A stretch of DNA of 64,000 bases from an uncultured Eubacteriales bacterium (GCA_949283575.1 CASDSU010000036.1:136110-200109), one strand, 5' to 3'. Shown: positions 18,326-28,384, numbered from the stretch's first letter. Notes: generated by a model not told the origin, from the sequence alone. Program-made: numbers and translations.

Positions 18326-20170
18326 ATGAAATTAGATAAAATATTAAAACAAGTAGAGAAACCAATTAGATATACAGGAGGAGAGCTTAACTCTTGCATG
18401 AAAGATTTAAAAGATCTTAGATGTAGAATTGCTTTTTGTTTTCCTGATGTTTATGAAATTGGAATGTCACATTTAGGTCTTAAGATTTTGTATGATGTTT
18501 ATAACAGAAGAAAAGATACATATTGCGAAAGAGTTTTCGCACCATGGGTTGATATGGAAGAGATAATGCGAAAAGAAGAGATTAAGCTTTTCTCACTTGA
18601 AACAAAAACACCAATTAATGAATTTGATTTTGTTGCTTTTACTTTACAATATGAGATGAGTTATACAAATATTTTAAATATGCTTGATTTAGGTGGAATT
18701 AAAGTCAAGGCTGCAGATAGGAAAGAAGGAGATCCTTTTGTAATGGCTGGTGGTCCTTGTGCTTATAATGCTGAACCAATCACCGATTTTATTGATTTCT
18801 TCATTATGGGTGAAGGTGAAGAAGTTAATCTAGAAGTTGTTGATTGCTATCTAAAGTGGAGAAAAGATGGGAAATTTCGTGATGAATTTTTAGAGATGGT
18901 TGCTGAAATTGAGGGGGTGTATGTTCCTAAATTTTATACTCCAGTTTATAACGAAGATGGTACGATAAAAGAATATGAGAGAAATAATGGACATGCTAAG
19001 AGAAGTATTAAGAAAAGAATTATAAAAGATTTGGATACATTAACATACCCAGAAAAGTGGATTGTTCCATTTTTAAATGTTGTTCATGATAGGGTTATGC
19101 TTGAAATGTTTAGAGGTTGTATCCGTGGATGTAGATTTTGTCAAGCTGGATACATTTATAGACCTGTTCGCGAAAAGAGCAAAGAGCGTTTGGAAAAACT
19201 TGCTGAAAGTTTAATAAGAAATACGGGTTATGAAGAAATTTCTTTAACATCGCTTAGTACAAGTGATTATAGAGATTTTCATCCGCTTGCAAATTCACTT
19301 ATTGAGAAGTTTAAGCCTATGAATGTTAATTTGTCACTTCCATCTCTTAGACTTGATTCTGTTTCTTTGAAATTGTTAGATGAGATAAATCAAGTTAGAA
19401 AGAGTGGACTAACATTTGCTCCAGAAGCAGGAACGCAAAGACTTCGTGATGTTATAAATAAAGGTCTTACTGAAGAGGATATTATGAATGCTTGTAATCT
19501 AGCTTTTAGAAATGGCTGGAATACGATAAAACTTTATTTTATGATTGGTCTTCCAACAGAAACTTATGAAGACTTAGATGGGATAGTTGATATTGCAAAT
19601 AAAATTGTAGATTTGTATTATAGCATTCCAAAAGAAGAAAGAACAAAAGGTTTGACAGTAACTGTTAGTGCTTCAACATTTGTTCCAAAGCCATTTACAG
19701 CGTTCCAATGGTGTGGACAAAATAGCATTGAAGAAATAAAAGCTAAACAAGATTATTTGAAAAAGAATTTAACAAATAGAGCTGTTAAATTTAATTGGCA
19801 TGAGCCGGAAATTAGTGTGATAGAAGCAATTCTTGCCAAAGGTGATAGAAAACTTAACAAAGCTATTTATCAAGCTTGGAAGCTTGGTGCAAAGTTTGAC
19901 AGTTGGGGAGAATTCTTCGATTATGATAGATGGATTAAGGCTTTCGGTGATGTTGGTATAGATTATAAATATTACTCAGAAAGACAAGTTGATTTAAGCG
20001 AGAAACTTGCTTGGGATCATATTAATATCTTGGTATCGAAAGAATTTTTGAAAACAGAATATGAGAAAGCGATGAGTGAAACGGTTACTCCAAATTGTAG
20101 GCAAAAGTGTGCTGGATGTGGAGCATCATGTGTTGGTACAGGTGTATGCTTTGAAAGGAGTGAAAAATAG
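18326..20170 (+). CDS. TIGR03960 family B12-binding/radical SAM protein
   Basis: A 614-residue radical SAM enzyme. The N-terminal region resembles a B12-binding fold. The cluster-binding CIRGCRFC (CxxxCxxC) is in the middle, and a Cys-rich C-terminus (CRQKCAGCGASCVG) may bind a second cluster. Its physiological reaction is not established. GAGGAG precedes ATG 18326. The next gene, its usual TIGR03936 partner, begins directly after the stop codon. This pair often lies next to rplU-rpmA or rne/rng genes in Clostridia, but not here. Confidence 0.9.
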   Translation: MKLDKILKQVEKPIRYTGGELNSCMKDLKDLRCRIAFCFPDVYEIGMSHLGLKILYDVYNRRKDTYCERVFAPWVDMEEIMRKEEIKLFSLETKTPINEFDFVAFTLQYEMSYTNILNMLDLGGIKVKAADRKEGDPFVMAGGPCAYNAEPITDFIDFFIMGEGEEVNLEVVDCYLKWRKDGKFRDEFLEMVAEIEGVYVPKFYTPVYNEDGTIKEYERNNGHAKRSIKKRIIKDLDTLTYPEKWIVPFLNVVHDRVMLEMFRGCIRGCRFCQAGYIYRPVREKSKERLEKLAESLIRNTGYEEISLTSLSTSDYRDFHPLANSLIEKFKPMNVNLSLPSLRLDSVSLKLLDEINQVRKSGLTFAPEAGTQRLRDVINKGLTEEDIMNACNLAFRNGWNTIKLYFMIGLPTETYEDLDGIVDIANKIVDLYYSIPKEERTKGLTVTVSASTFVPKPFTAFQWCGQNSIEEIKAKQDYLKKNLTNRAVKFNWHEPEISVIEAILAKGDRKLNKAIYQAWKLGAKFDSWGEFFDYDRWIKAFGDVGIDYKYYSERQVDLSEKLAWDHINILVSKEFLKTEYEKAMSETVTPNCRQKCAGCGASCVGTGVCFERSEK

Positions 20171-20800
20171 ATGATAGCAAGAGTTAAGTATAGCAAAGGT
20201 GAAGAAGTTAAATACGTTGGACATTTAGATTCAATGCGTACGTTTGTAAGGTGTATTAAAAGAACATGTATTCCAATAAAATACTCAAATGGATTTAATC
20301 CTAGAGTTCAAATATCATTTGCACTTCCACTTGGAGTTGGAGTAACGAGTGATTCAGAATATTTTGATTTAGAAATAGAAAAGAAAATGAATGAAACATT
20401 ATTAGTTGGAGAATTAAACTCAGTGTTACCAACAGGTTTCAGAGCTCAAAAAGTTACTTTTGTGGAAAATAAAAAAAGTCTAATGTCGCTTGTAAAAGAA
20501 GCGGTTTGTGAAATAAAACTTGAAGGTAATTTTGATTTTGAAAAAGTAAAAGAATTATTTGAAAAAGATGAAATAATGCTTGAAAAAGAATCAAAAAGTA
20601 AAAAAGGAAATCAAGAAATAAATTTAAAAAATTATATTATCGATATTGATTTTGATGAAAATGAATCAAAAATTATTGTACATTCAACAGCAGGAAGTGT
20701 TAATAATATGAATCCACAATTTGTGATTCAAGCTATAGAAAAATATGTTGGAAAAATAGAAGATTATGAAATACATAGAAAAGAATTGATATTAAATTAA
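20171..20800 (+). CDS. TIGR03936 (DUF2344) radical-SAM-associated protein
   Basis: A 209-residue protein with the family start 'ARVKYSKGEEVKYVGHLD' and the segment 'YSNGFNPRVQISFALPLGVGVTS'. In many bacteria it is encoded next to, or fused to, the TIGR03960 radical SAM enzyme, and here it starts on the base after that gene's stop, so the two are translationally linked. The role is unknown; a partner or substrate-presenting function is inferred. Confidence 0.9.
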   Translation: MIARVKYSKGEEVKYVGHLDSMRTFVRCIKRTCIPIKYSNGFNPRVQISFALPLGVGVTSDSEYFDLEIEKKMNETLLVGELNSVLPTGFRAQKVTFVENKKSLMSLVKEAVCEIKLEGNFDFEKVKELFEKDEIMLEKESKSKKGNQEINLKNYIIDIDFDENESKIIVHSTAGSVNNMNPQFVIQAIEKYVGKIEDYEIHRKELILN

Positions 20801-20817
20801 AAAAATTGAAAATTGGG

Positions 20818-20872
20818 ACGTTTCCTTTTTCGTTATCTTAAATAGATTTATATTTTTGAAAAAGGAAACGTC
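20818..20872. terminator. Palindromic terminator between convergent genes
   Basis: GACGTTTCCTTTTTC pairs with GAAAAAGGAAACGTC over a 15-bp perfect stem with an AT-rich loop. It serves the operon on the plus strand and the small membrane gene on the minus strand. The GACGTTTCC core resembles other dispersed hairpins here. Confidence 0.7.
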
Positions 20873-20888
20873 ACAGTTTCCAAGCTTT

Positions 20889-21212
20889 TTATTTCTTCTT
20901 AAACATAAGCCCAAGAAGTTCACCTACTAAAGCAACTACTGCATATATTCCTGCAAAAATACCTACACGCATAGGTGAATATCCTAAAATAAGGCCAGCA
21001 GGAAGGAAAATAACAGCGGTGATTAGTGGTAATAAAATTGAAAACCTATTTTTTCTTCCACAAAATAAAGCAAATATTGTAAGTAAAAATATATTTATAA
21101 CAAGAGACATCATTTCATTAATTCCAGAGATTATAGGAATAAAAGAGATGATAAGTGGCATTAGATAGAATAAGAATATGCATTCAATAGCAAATGGTAA
21201 ATATTTTTTCAT
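20889..21212 (-). CDS. Small membrane protein of unknown function
   Basis: A 107-residue, very hydrophobic protein with about three to four membrane helices (for example LMPLIISFIPIISGI, IFLLTIFALFCG, LITAVIFLPAGLILGY, IYAVVALVGELLGLM) and a basic C-terminus (MFKKK). AGGAGG lies upstream of ATG 21212 on the minus strand. Base composition is native. I do not recognise the family. Confidence 0.7.
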   Translation of the reverse strand: MKKYLPFAIECIFLFYLMPLIISFIPIISGINEMMSLVINIFLLTIFALFCGRKNRFSILLPLITAVIFLPAGLILGYSPMRVGIFAGIYAVVALVGELLGLMFKKK

Positions 21213-21331
21213 AAGTATAACCTCCTAAAACTTTATAGAAACATTATATAGGAAGGATGGAAAAAAGGGAATAGGGTACGTTATTTTTGAAAAAATACAC
21301 TTTTAAGGGCCATCTCTAAAGTGTAAAATTA

Positions 21332-21360
21332 TTGAATTTTTGCCATTTTTATGCTAAAAT
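21332..21360 (+). promoter_or_regulatory. Promoter of mfd
   Basis: TTGAAT-N17-TAAAAT with TGC as extended -10. The -10 overlaps an in-frame ATG at 21351, which therefore cannot be the mfd start. Confidence 0.65.
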
Positions 21361-21407
21361 ATTCGAGCATATGTGTAAATGAGAAAAAGGGAGTGAATTG
21401 CTTACAT

Positions 21408-24400
21408 ATGGATATTTTGGCCAAGGTTTTACCTAAGATGAAGAAGTTCAATGACTATATAAATGATGTTAATAAACAAAATTTTCCAATTAGTCTTTCG
21501 GGGCTTTCTGATAGTCAAAAGTCGCATTTTATTTATGCTACAAGGTTTTATTCTGAAAAGCCGATTTTGATTGTGACATATAATGAGTTAGAACTTAAGA
21601 AATTTAGGGAGGATATGAAGTTTTTCTCGGATGAAAAAGTTCTTATTTATCCTAGAAGAGAACCGATTTATTATGATATTGATACTACAAATAAAGATAT
21701 AACAATGGATAGGCTTAGTATTTATACTAAGCTTTATGGCGGTGAGTCGTGCATAATTTTGACTTCGATTGAAGCGCTTATGCAAAAAACGATTAGTAAA
21801 AATAAATTGTTTTCAAAAGTTCTTCAATTAGAAGTTGGAACATCTATCCTTTTAGAAAAACTAACTGCTGATTTGACTAATTTGGGATATGAAAGAACTG
21901 ATATGGTTGAAGGTAGAGGACAATTTTGTGTTAGAGGTGGAATAGTTGACGTGTTTCCACTAACTACTGAAAATCCTGTACGTATTGAGTTCTGGGGAGA
22001 TGAGATTGATTCTTTGAGGGCGTTTGATGTTGAATCACAAAGAACGATTGAACCAATAAAAGAGATAAATATTTTTCCTGCGGAAGAGTTTTTAGTTGAT
22101 AAAGAAGAGTTAGAATCAATTGGCGATAAGATTTTAGAAAAATATCCAAAAGCAATCCAAGATGTTGAAGTTATAAAAAATGGAAATTACCTTACGAAAA
22201 TAGATAAATATTTTGAGTTTTTCTATAAAGAAACTTCTACTTTGTTAAATTATATTTCTAAGGACACAATAGTTTTTATAGATGAGCCTGCGAGAATTGA
22301 TTCAAAATGCCGAGCTATTGATGGAGATAACAAAGAATTTATAGAAGCTTTTTTAGAGAAAAATGGAATTATGCCAAGTTATACGAAGGCTATGTATTCT
22401 AAGATGGATATGGATATCCTTTTAGAAGGAAAAAATATTATTAATTTAGAAAGAATTAATATAAGTACGCATGCAAAAAGAAACGGATACAGCTTTAGCT
22501 GTAGGGAGGTTAACTTTTTTCGTGGTTCAATGGATATATTTGTACAGGAAGTACAAGATGCACATGATGCAGGAAAAATAGTTTTAGTTTTGGGTGGAAC
22601 TATTTCTAAAGCTCGTGGTATTGCTACAATGCTTCTTGAACATAATATTCCATCGATGTTTCTTGAAAAACTAGATGAAGCATTTTTTAATTCAAAGCAA
22701 ATTTTAGTTATTCCGGGTAATTTGACTGAAGGGTTCGAATATGATGAATTAAATTTGATAATTGCATCTGGAGAGCTTGGAAATATTAAAGATGAAAAAA
22801 AACGTTCATATAAGCCGGCAGTTTTCAAGGAAGGTAAGAAGGTTGTTTTTGCTGATTTGAATATTGGTGACTATATAGTCCACGCGACCCATGGAATTGG
22901 TCAATATGTTGGAATTCATACACTTGTAGTTGATGGAGTAAAGAAAGATTATATAAAATTAAAATATCGTGATGATGATACGATGTATATTCCAACAACT
23001 CAGCTTGATAACATTAGAAAATACATGGGTGCTGGGGATAATCCGCCTAAACTTAATAGGATGGGAAGTAAAGAGTTTGCGAATACTAAAGCTAAGGTTA
23101 AAGCTCAGCTTAAAGATATTGCCAAAGGGCTTATTGATTTATATGCAAAAAGAAGACAGCTTAAGGGATATCAATTTGCAAAGGATACTGTTTGGCAAAA
23201 AGAGTTTGAGGATGCTTTTCCATATCAAGAAACAGATGATCAATTAAGATGTATCGAAGAAATAAAGGCTGATATGGAAAGTGAACGTCCTATGGATAGA
23301 CTTCTTTGCGGAGATGTTGGATATGGAAAGACGGAAGTTGCAATAAGAGCTGCGTTTAAGGCAGTAATGGATGGAAAACAAGTGGCATATTTAGTTCCAA
23401 CAACAGTTTTAGCACAACAGCAATATGAATCTTTTAGTGAAAGACTAAAAGATTATCCGGTTAAAGTTAATGTTTTAAATAGATTTAGATCAACAAAAGA
23501 AAAAAACTTGATAATTAAAGGTTTGAAAAATGGCGAAATCGATATATTAATTGGAACACATAGAATAATTCAAAAAGATGTGAAATTTAAAAATTTAGGA
23601 CTTTTGATAGTCGATGAGGAGCACAGATTTGGTGTTGGGGATAAAGAAAAAATCAAGAATTTAAAAACTAATGTGGATGTTTTAACAATGACTGCGACGC
23701 CAATTCCGAGAACAATGCATATGTCTATAGTAGGAATTAGAGATATGAGTGTAATTTACGAACCACCACATAATAGAAGACCAATTCAGACGTATGTTCT
23801 AGAATTTGATGCTGAAGTTATAAAAGAGGCAATAATAAAGGAATTAGAGCGAGAAGGACAAGTTTTTTATTTATATAATCGAGTTGAAAGTATTGAACGA
23901 AAAGCAAGCGAAATCTCTAATTTGGTTCATGAAGCAAGAGTAGCTTTTGCACATGGAAAAATGACGGGAACTGAGCTTGAAAATATCATGAAGGACTTTA
24001 TGGAAAAGAAAATTGATGTGCTAATATGTACAACAATTTTAGAGACTGGAATAGATATTCCGAATGCAAATACAATAATTATCGAAGATGCTGATAGATT
24101 AGGTCTTGCACAGCTTTATCAAGTTAGAGGTCGTGTTGGTAGAAGTGATAGAGCGGCGTATGCATATATAACATATAGAAAGAATAAGGTGTTAGCTGAA
24201 GCTTCAGAAAAGCGTTTGAAGGCGATAAAAGAATTTACAGAGTTTGGGTCAGGTTTCAAGATTGCTCTTAGAGATTTAGAGATTAGAGGAGCGGGAAATA
24301 TTTTGGGACCAGAACAACATGGACACATGGAATCGGTTGGATATGAAATGTATTGTAAATTGCTGGATGAAGCTGTTCGTGAGATGCAAGGTGAAACAAT

Positions 24401-24854
24401 TGCTGAAGAAATTGATACACAAATTGATTTAAAAGTTACAGCATACATTCCGACATCATACATAGAAAATGTAAATCAGAAAATTGAAGTATATCAGGAT
24501 ATAGCAAACTTAGATAAAGAAGAACAAATTTCAGAAATTATAGATGAATTAATTGATAGATATGGTGATGTTCCAAAAGAAGTTTATAACTTATTAGAGG
24601 TTGCAAAAATAAAAATATTAGCACGTGAATTACAAGTTATCAAAATTTCACAAAAAGAAGACAACGTAATGATTCAATTTAATGATCCTGAAAAAATTAC
24701 AAATGCATGTATACAGATACTTATAGACATCTATAAGAGTAAAATATTTTTCTCGTCAGGAGCAGTTCCGTATATTACATTAAAGTTGCAATCTAAAAAA
24801 GATAGTGATATATTAGGAGAGATTATGAAAATATTGAAGATATTGAAAGGATGA
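21408..24854 (+). CDS. mfd: Transcription-repair coupling factor Mfd
   Basis: Mfd pushes stalled RNA polymerase off DNA lesions and recruits UvrA. The 1148-residue product has the UvrB-like N-terminal part, the CarD-like RNA-polymerase interaction domain (GDYIVHATHGIGQYVGI), and a superfamily 2 motor with Walker A GDVGYGKTE and a DEEH box. The TRG motif and the C-terminal UvrA-masking domain follow. ATG 21408 gives the native-looking start MDILAKVLPKM; GTG 21393 is an alternative but sits too close to the AAAAAGGGAG site. A foldase gene follows 9 bp after the stop. Confidence 0.95.
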   Translation: MDILAKVLPKMKKFNDYINDVNKQNFPISLSGLSDSQKSHFIYATRFYSEKPILIVTYNELELKKFREDMKFFSDEKVLIYPRREPIYYDIDTTNKDITMDRLSIYTKLYGGESCIILTSIEALMQKTISKNKLFSKVLQLEVGTSILLEKLTADLTNLGYERTDMVEGRGQFCVRGGIVDVFPLTTENPVRIEFWGDEIDSLRAFDVESQRTIEPIKEINIFPAEEFLVDKEELESIGDKILEKYPKAIQDVEVIKNGNYLTKIDKYFEFFYKETSTLLNYISKDTIVFIDEPARIDSKCRAIDGDNKEFIEAFLEKNGIMPSYTKAMYSKMDMDILLEGKNIINLERINISTHAKRNGYSFSCREVNFFRGSMDIFVQEVQDAHDAGKIVLVLGGTISKARGIATMLLEHNIPSMFLEKLDEAFFNSKQILVIPGNLTEGFEYDELNLIIASGELGNIKDEKKRSYKPAVFKEGKKVVFADLNIGDYIVHATHGIGQYVGIHTLVVDGVKKDYIKLKYRDDDTMYIPTTQLDNIRKYMGAGDNPPKLNRMGSKEFANTKAKVKAQLKDIAKGLIDLYAKRRQLKGYQFAKDTVWQKEFEDAFPYQETDDQLRCIEEIKADMESERPMDRLLCGDVGYGKTEVAIRAAFKAVMDGKQVAYLVPTTVLAQQQYESFSERLKDYPVKVNVLNRFRSTKEKNLIIKGLKNGEIDILIGTHRIIQKDVKFKNLGLLIVDEEHRFGVGDKEKIKNLKTNVDVLTMTATPIPRTMHMSIVGIRDMSVIYEPPHNRRPIQTYVLEFDAEVIKEAIIKELEREGQVFYLYNRVESIERKASEISNLVHEARVAFAHGKMTGTELENIMKDFMEKKIDVLICTTILETGIDIPNANTIIIEDADRLGLAQLYQVRGRVGRSDRAAYAYITYRKNKVLAEASEKRLKAIKEFTEFGSGFKIALRDLEIRGAGNILGPEQHGHMESVGYEMYCKLLDEAVREMQGETIAEEIDTQIDLKVTAYIPTSYIENVNQKIEVYQDIANLDKEEQISEIIDELIDRYGDVPKEVYNLLEVAKIKILARELQVIKISQKEDNVMIQFNDPEKITNACIQILIDIYKSKIFFSSGAVPYITLKLQSKKDSDILGEIMKILKILKG

Positions 24855-24863
24855 TTATTTAGT

Positions 24864-25901
24864 ATGGACAAAAAACAATTAGTAATAGTTTATGTAATTG
24901 CTACTGTTATAGTAGCTTTAGTAGTTGGAGTTGTTATTGTTTCAGATACTACACCAAGACTTACTAAAAATGAAGTTTTAAAAGTTAAAAATAACATTTA
25001 TACATTAGATGAATTAGAAAAATTTATGAATATATCAAAAGAAGCTGATGGAGATATTGAAAAGTCTCTTACAGAAGAAGAGATGGAAACAATATATAGT
25101 AATTTTATTCAGTCAAAAATATATGCAGCAGCTGCTGATTCGAAGAAAATTTCATTTCCTAGCGGAGAGGCTACTAGTGCACAAGCCGAATATGATTCAA
25201 AAGCTGAGATTTTTGAAGCTCATGGCATAACATCTGGAGATTATATGAGATATGCAGAAGATAATTATAAGATGACAACATTAAAGAATAACTTTTCAGC
25301 ATATTATGACTTGCCAGAAGACTTATATAATGAATTTAAAAATAGCTATTCAGGAGATGATTTAAAATCTTATTCATTTAGAACGATGAGATTTTATTAT
25401 GAAGAGCCTGAATCTGGTGAATCAGGAGATGTAGAGCCAAAAGTTAATGAATCTGGTGAAGTGGTAGAAGATAGAAGAAAAGATGTTATTCGTGCAAAGG
25501 CTGAAGCCGCATTAGTAGAAGTTAATAATGGTGGCGATTTCGAAAAAATAGCTGAGGAGCACGCTGATGGAAGATATACTATACACAATAATGGTTTATT
25601 ATATTTAAATGGAAATTTAGAGTATGCGATTGGTCCTACACTTGAATCAAAATTAGGTTCAATAGATTTATATAATAAAGTAAAAGCTTTAAATGCTGGT
25701 GAAGTGACTGAGATAGTTCATGATGAAGAAGGTACGTCGTTTCTTTTCACAAAACTTGAATCTGTAGAAGATGGATTTGTTGGCGAAGCTGATAAAGAAG
25801 TTAGAGAAGAATTGCTTATGCAAATTCAAGAATCAATTATACTTGAAGAGGTTAAGTACGAAGAAAATATGTCAGCGTTAATACAATTTATGTATAATTA
25901 A
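24864..25901 (+). CDS. PrsA/SurA-like peptidyl-prolyl isomerase lipid- or membrane-anchored foldase
   Basis: A 345-residue protein with a single N-terminal membrane helix (about residues 6-26) and no lipobox cysteine, so probably a membrane-anchored extracytoplasmic foldase. The SurA_N-like helical region is followed by a parvulin-like segment: RAKAEAALVEVNNGGDFEKIAEE, then YNKVKALNAGEVTEIV. The PPIase core is divergent, and activity is inferred from family resemblance only. It starts 9 bp after mfd, a common mfd-prsA order in Clostridia, and ends with a strong terminator. A degenerate second copy lies at 26786-27667. Confidence 0.85.
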   Translation: MDKKQLVIVYVIATVIVALVVGVVIVSDTTPRLTKNEVLKVKNNIYTLDELEKFMNISKEADGDIEKSLTEEEMETIYSNFIQSKIYAAAADSKKISFPSGEATSAQAEYDSKAEIFEAHGITSGDYMRYAEDNYKMTTLKNNFSAYYDLPEDLYNEFKNSYSGDDLKSYSFRTMRFYYEEPESGESGDVEPKVNESGEVVEDRRKDVIRAKAEAALVEVNNGGDFEKIAEEHADGRYTIHNNGLLYLNGNLEYAIGPTLESKLGSIDLYNKVKALNAGEVTEIVHDEEGTSFLFTKLESVEDGFVGEADKEVREELLMQIQESIILEEVKYEENMSALIQFMYN

Positions 25902-25910
25902 TAAAATAAA

Positions 25911-25938
25911 AAAACTGCTTTTAAAAGCAGTTTTTTTT
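25911..25938 (+). terminator. Terminator after the foldase gene
   Basis: AAAACTGCTTTT/AAAAGCAGTTTT stem with a T8 tract. A near-copy follows the duplicated gene at 27675-27704. Confidence 0.85.
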
Positions 25939-25962
25939 CTAAAAGAATAAGAGGTGATAGAT

Positions 25963-26730
25963 GTGATTACTAGTAAAACAAATGATTTTATAAAATATAT
26001 AAAAAGCTTGAGCCTTAAGAAAAACAGAGATGAAAGTGGCGATTTCATAGTTGAAGGTATAAAAATGGTAAAAGAGGTTATTGTGTCAGATTACAACATA
26101 AAGAAGATTGTAATATGCGAAGAACTCTTTTCGGAAACATTTGATGCAAATAATAATGATATTGAATTTGTATCAAAAGCAATTTTTGAATATATATCGG
26201 ACACCAAAACTCCACAAGGAATAATGGCTGTAGTATCAAAAAAAGAATATAGTAATATTAAATTTGGCGAAACGATATTTGCACTTGATAACGTGCAGGA
26301 TCCTGGGAATTTAGGGACGATCATTAGAACTTTAGATTGTGCAGGAATAAACACATTATTGCTTTCAAAAGGATGTGCTGATGAATATAATACGAAAGTT
26401 ATAAGAAGCACAATGGGGGCAATATTTAGAGTAAGCATCTTGTCAGATTTGGATTTAAAAGAAGAATTGGAAAAACTTAAGGATAAAGGATATAATTTAG
26501 TTGTTACATCACTTGAAGGTGCGACTAGTCTTTTTGAACATGAATTTTCTGGAAAAAATGTGATTGTTATAGGAAATGAGTCGAATGGTGTGAGTAAAGA
26601 GATTCAAGAACTTGCAAATGTTAGAATTAAAATTCCAATGGTTGGACAAACAGAAAGCTTGAATGCAGGAGTTGCAGCAAGTTTGATGGCTTACGAAGTG
26701 TTACGAACGAATAAAAAGAACATCTGTTAA
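25963..26730 (+). CDS. TrmH/SpoU family RNA 2'-O-methyltransferase
   Basis: A 255-residue SPOUT enzyme that methylates a ribose 2'-OH in rRNA or tRNA. The N-terminal substrate-binding part (ITSKTNDFIKYIKSLSLKKNR) is followed by the knotted SPOUT domain, with motif 1 NVQDPGNLGTIIRT, motif 2 IGNESNGVS and motif 3 LNAGVAASLMAYE. The GTG at 25963 is preferred over GTG 25954 because the AGAGGTGA site covers the latter. The gene is caught between the two copies of the foldase gene. The exact target nucleotide is not predictable. Confidence 0.92.
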   Translation: MITSKTNDFIKYIKSLSLKKNRDESGDFIVEGIKMVKEVIVSDYNIKKIVICEELFSETFDANNNDIEFVSKAIFEYISDTKTPQGIMAVVSKKEYSNIKFGETIFALDNVQDPGNLGTIIRTLDCAGINTLLLSKGCADEYNTKVIRSTMGAIFRVSILSDLDLKEELEKLKDKGYNLVVTSLEGATSLFEHEFSGKNVIVIGNESNGVSKEIQELANVRIKIPMVGQTESLNAGVAASLMAYEVLRTNKKNIC

Positions 26731-26785
26731 TGTAATACGTTTATTAATTTAATTAAGAAAATTATAGTAAATGGAGGAGATTAAT

Positions 26786-27667
26786 TTGTATAAAAAATGT
26801 TCTGGAATGATTTCTTTTTTAGTTAATATTATTGTGTTTTCGCTAGTTATTACAATAATTAATTCAAATAATATAAAAGAAGTGGAACAAGAATATGTAT
26901 TACGTGTTGAAAATACTAATTACACATTAGATGATTTAAGAAAATTTATGTATTTATCAAATGAAGCGGAGGGTGATATCTAAAAAACACTTACAAGTGA
27001 AGAAAAAGAATCAAGATTTGCAGAATATGGAATAACAGCAGAAGATTATTTAAAATATGCAGAAGATAATTATAAGATGATAACATTAATGGATAACTTT
27101 TCAGCATATTATGACTTGCCAGAAGACTTATATAATGAGTTTAAAAATAGCTATTCAGGAGATGATTTGAAAACTTATTCATTTAGAACGATGAGATTTT
27201 ATTATGAAGAGCCTGAATATGGTGAAGTAGTAGAAGATAGAAGAGAAGATTTTGTTCGTGCAAAGGCAGAAACAGCGTTAGTAGAAGTTAATAATGGTGG
27301 TGATTTCGAAAAAATAGCTGAGGAGCAAGCTGATGGTGTGTACACAATAGGTACAAATGGTTTAGTATATATAAATGGAGATTTAGAACATGCAATTGGT
27401 CCTACACTAGAATCGAAATTGGGTTCAACAGATTTATATAATAAAGTAAAAGCTCTAAAAGCTGGAGAAGTTACAGAGATAGTTCTTGACAAAGAAAGTA
27501 CGGCGTTCTTTTTTACAAAGCTTGAAACTGTAAAAGATGGATTTGTTGGTGAAGCTGATAAAGAAGTTAGAGAAGAATTGCTTATGCAACTTCAAGAATC
27601 AATTATACTTGAAGAGGTTAAGTACGAAGAAAATATGTCAGCGTTAATACAATTTGTGTATAATTAA
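26786..27667 (+). pseudogene. Decayed tandem copy of the foldase gene
   Basis: A TTG start after a GGAGGAG site opens a membrane helix and a segment parallel to the intact foldase gene (NYTLDDLRKFMYLSNEAEGDI). The frame is then closed by a TAA at 26981-26983, where the intact copy has GAA. The same frame resumes and runs to 27667. Relative to the intact copy it also lacks about 36 codons after the stop and about 14 codons in the linker. The 3' half is nearly identical to the intact copy at the nucleotide level, and even the terminator is duplicated. A 196-residue piece from ATG 27077 could be made only if initiated internally. Confidence 0.85.
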
Positions 27668-27674
27668 CAAAATA

Positions 27675-27704
27675 AAAAACTGCCTTAAAAAGCAGTTTTT
27701 TGTT
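27675..27704 (+). terminator. Duplicated terminator after the foldase pseudogene
   Basis: AAAAACTGCCTT/AAAAAGCAGTTTTTT, a close copy of the terminator at 25911-25938. Confidence 0.8.
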
Positions 27705-27756
27705 TACAAAAAGTAAATTAATTTTCTATTATTTTAGAAAATTGTTATTCTATATT

Positions 27757-28305
27757 TTAATTGTTTGAAATCATATTCAGAATATCGCTGTAGTATTCAT
27801 TTGCATTAGCTTTCCAATTTTCAGCGATTTTTTTGGCTTCTGATTGTGAATTGCAAAGAATGTTTAATTCAAAAACGGTTTGATGTGCTTCTGATAGTTT
27901 GCATTTTGTTGTGTATGTATCATTATTTTCTGGAATGTATTCGGCAGAAACAATAAGCTCATTTGTAACATCTTTTAAGAGACTTTTTGTAATTAGATTT
28001 AATTTATGCTTAATAATTCCAGGAAGCATGTTTTCTGTTAATTCAAGAACTTCAGAACCAAGAGAAGTGATTTCATAGAACCATTCTTCATTCTGTTTGT
28101 AACTCATAATATATTTTTTTTCTACAAGATCTGAAAGTAAATGTTGAAAATAGTAATAATTAAATCCTTCAAAATCATAAAGAAGCTTTAAAATTTGAAG
28201 GTTTGACAACGTACAGTTAACATTATGCATTAAATACAAAATTATTAATTTGTTTTCTGCTAATGTTTCGCCACTTTCAGGAATTGAATTATTTTTTTCA
28301 TTCAT
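27757..28305 (-). CDS. DUF4364 family protein, winged-helix-like regulator
   Basis: A 182-residue cytosolic protein of the DUF4364 family, common in Clostridia. The N-terminal half (LAENKLIILYLMHNVNCTLSNLQILKLL, then 'YYFQHLLSDLVEKKYI') has the shape of a PadR-like winged helix; DNA binding is inferred. The function is unknown. An AAAGGTGA site places the start at ATG 28305 rather than at the upstream in-frame ATG 28326. It diverges from the ECF sigma gene. Confidence 0.8.
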   Translation of the reverse strand: MNEKNNSIPESGETLAENKLIILYLMHNVNCTLSNLQILKLLYDFEGFNYYYFQHLLSDLVEKKYIMSYKQNEEWFYEITSLGSEVLELTENMLPGIIKHKLNLITKSLLKDVTNELIVSAEYIPENNDTYTTKCKLSEAHQTVFELNILCNSQSEAKKIAENWKANANEYYSDILNMISNN

Positions 28306-28355
28306 AAAATCACCTTTATAACTCAAAATATAGGGAAAACCCTTTATTCAACTGC

Positions 28356-28384
28356 ATTATATCATGATAATGTACTCTAGGCAA
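28356..28384 (-). promoter_or_regulatory. Promoter of the DUF4364 gene
   Basis: TTGCCT-N17-TATAAT on the minus strand with an extended TGA. Confidence 0.6.

Noticed and set aside
21351-21407. ATG 21351 as the start of mfd
   Set aside because: It lies in the promoter -10 region and has no ribosome binding site; ATG 21408 gives the family-like start.
26771-26983. Short frame of 70 codons as a separate small membrane gene
   Set aside because: It matches the N-terminus of the foldase and continues in the same frame after the stop at 26981, so it is part of the decayed copy.
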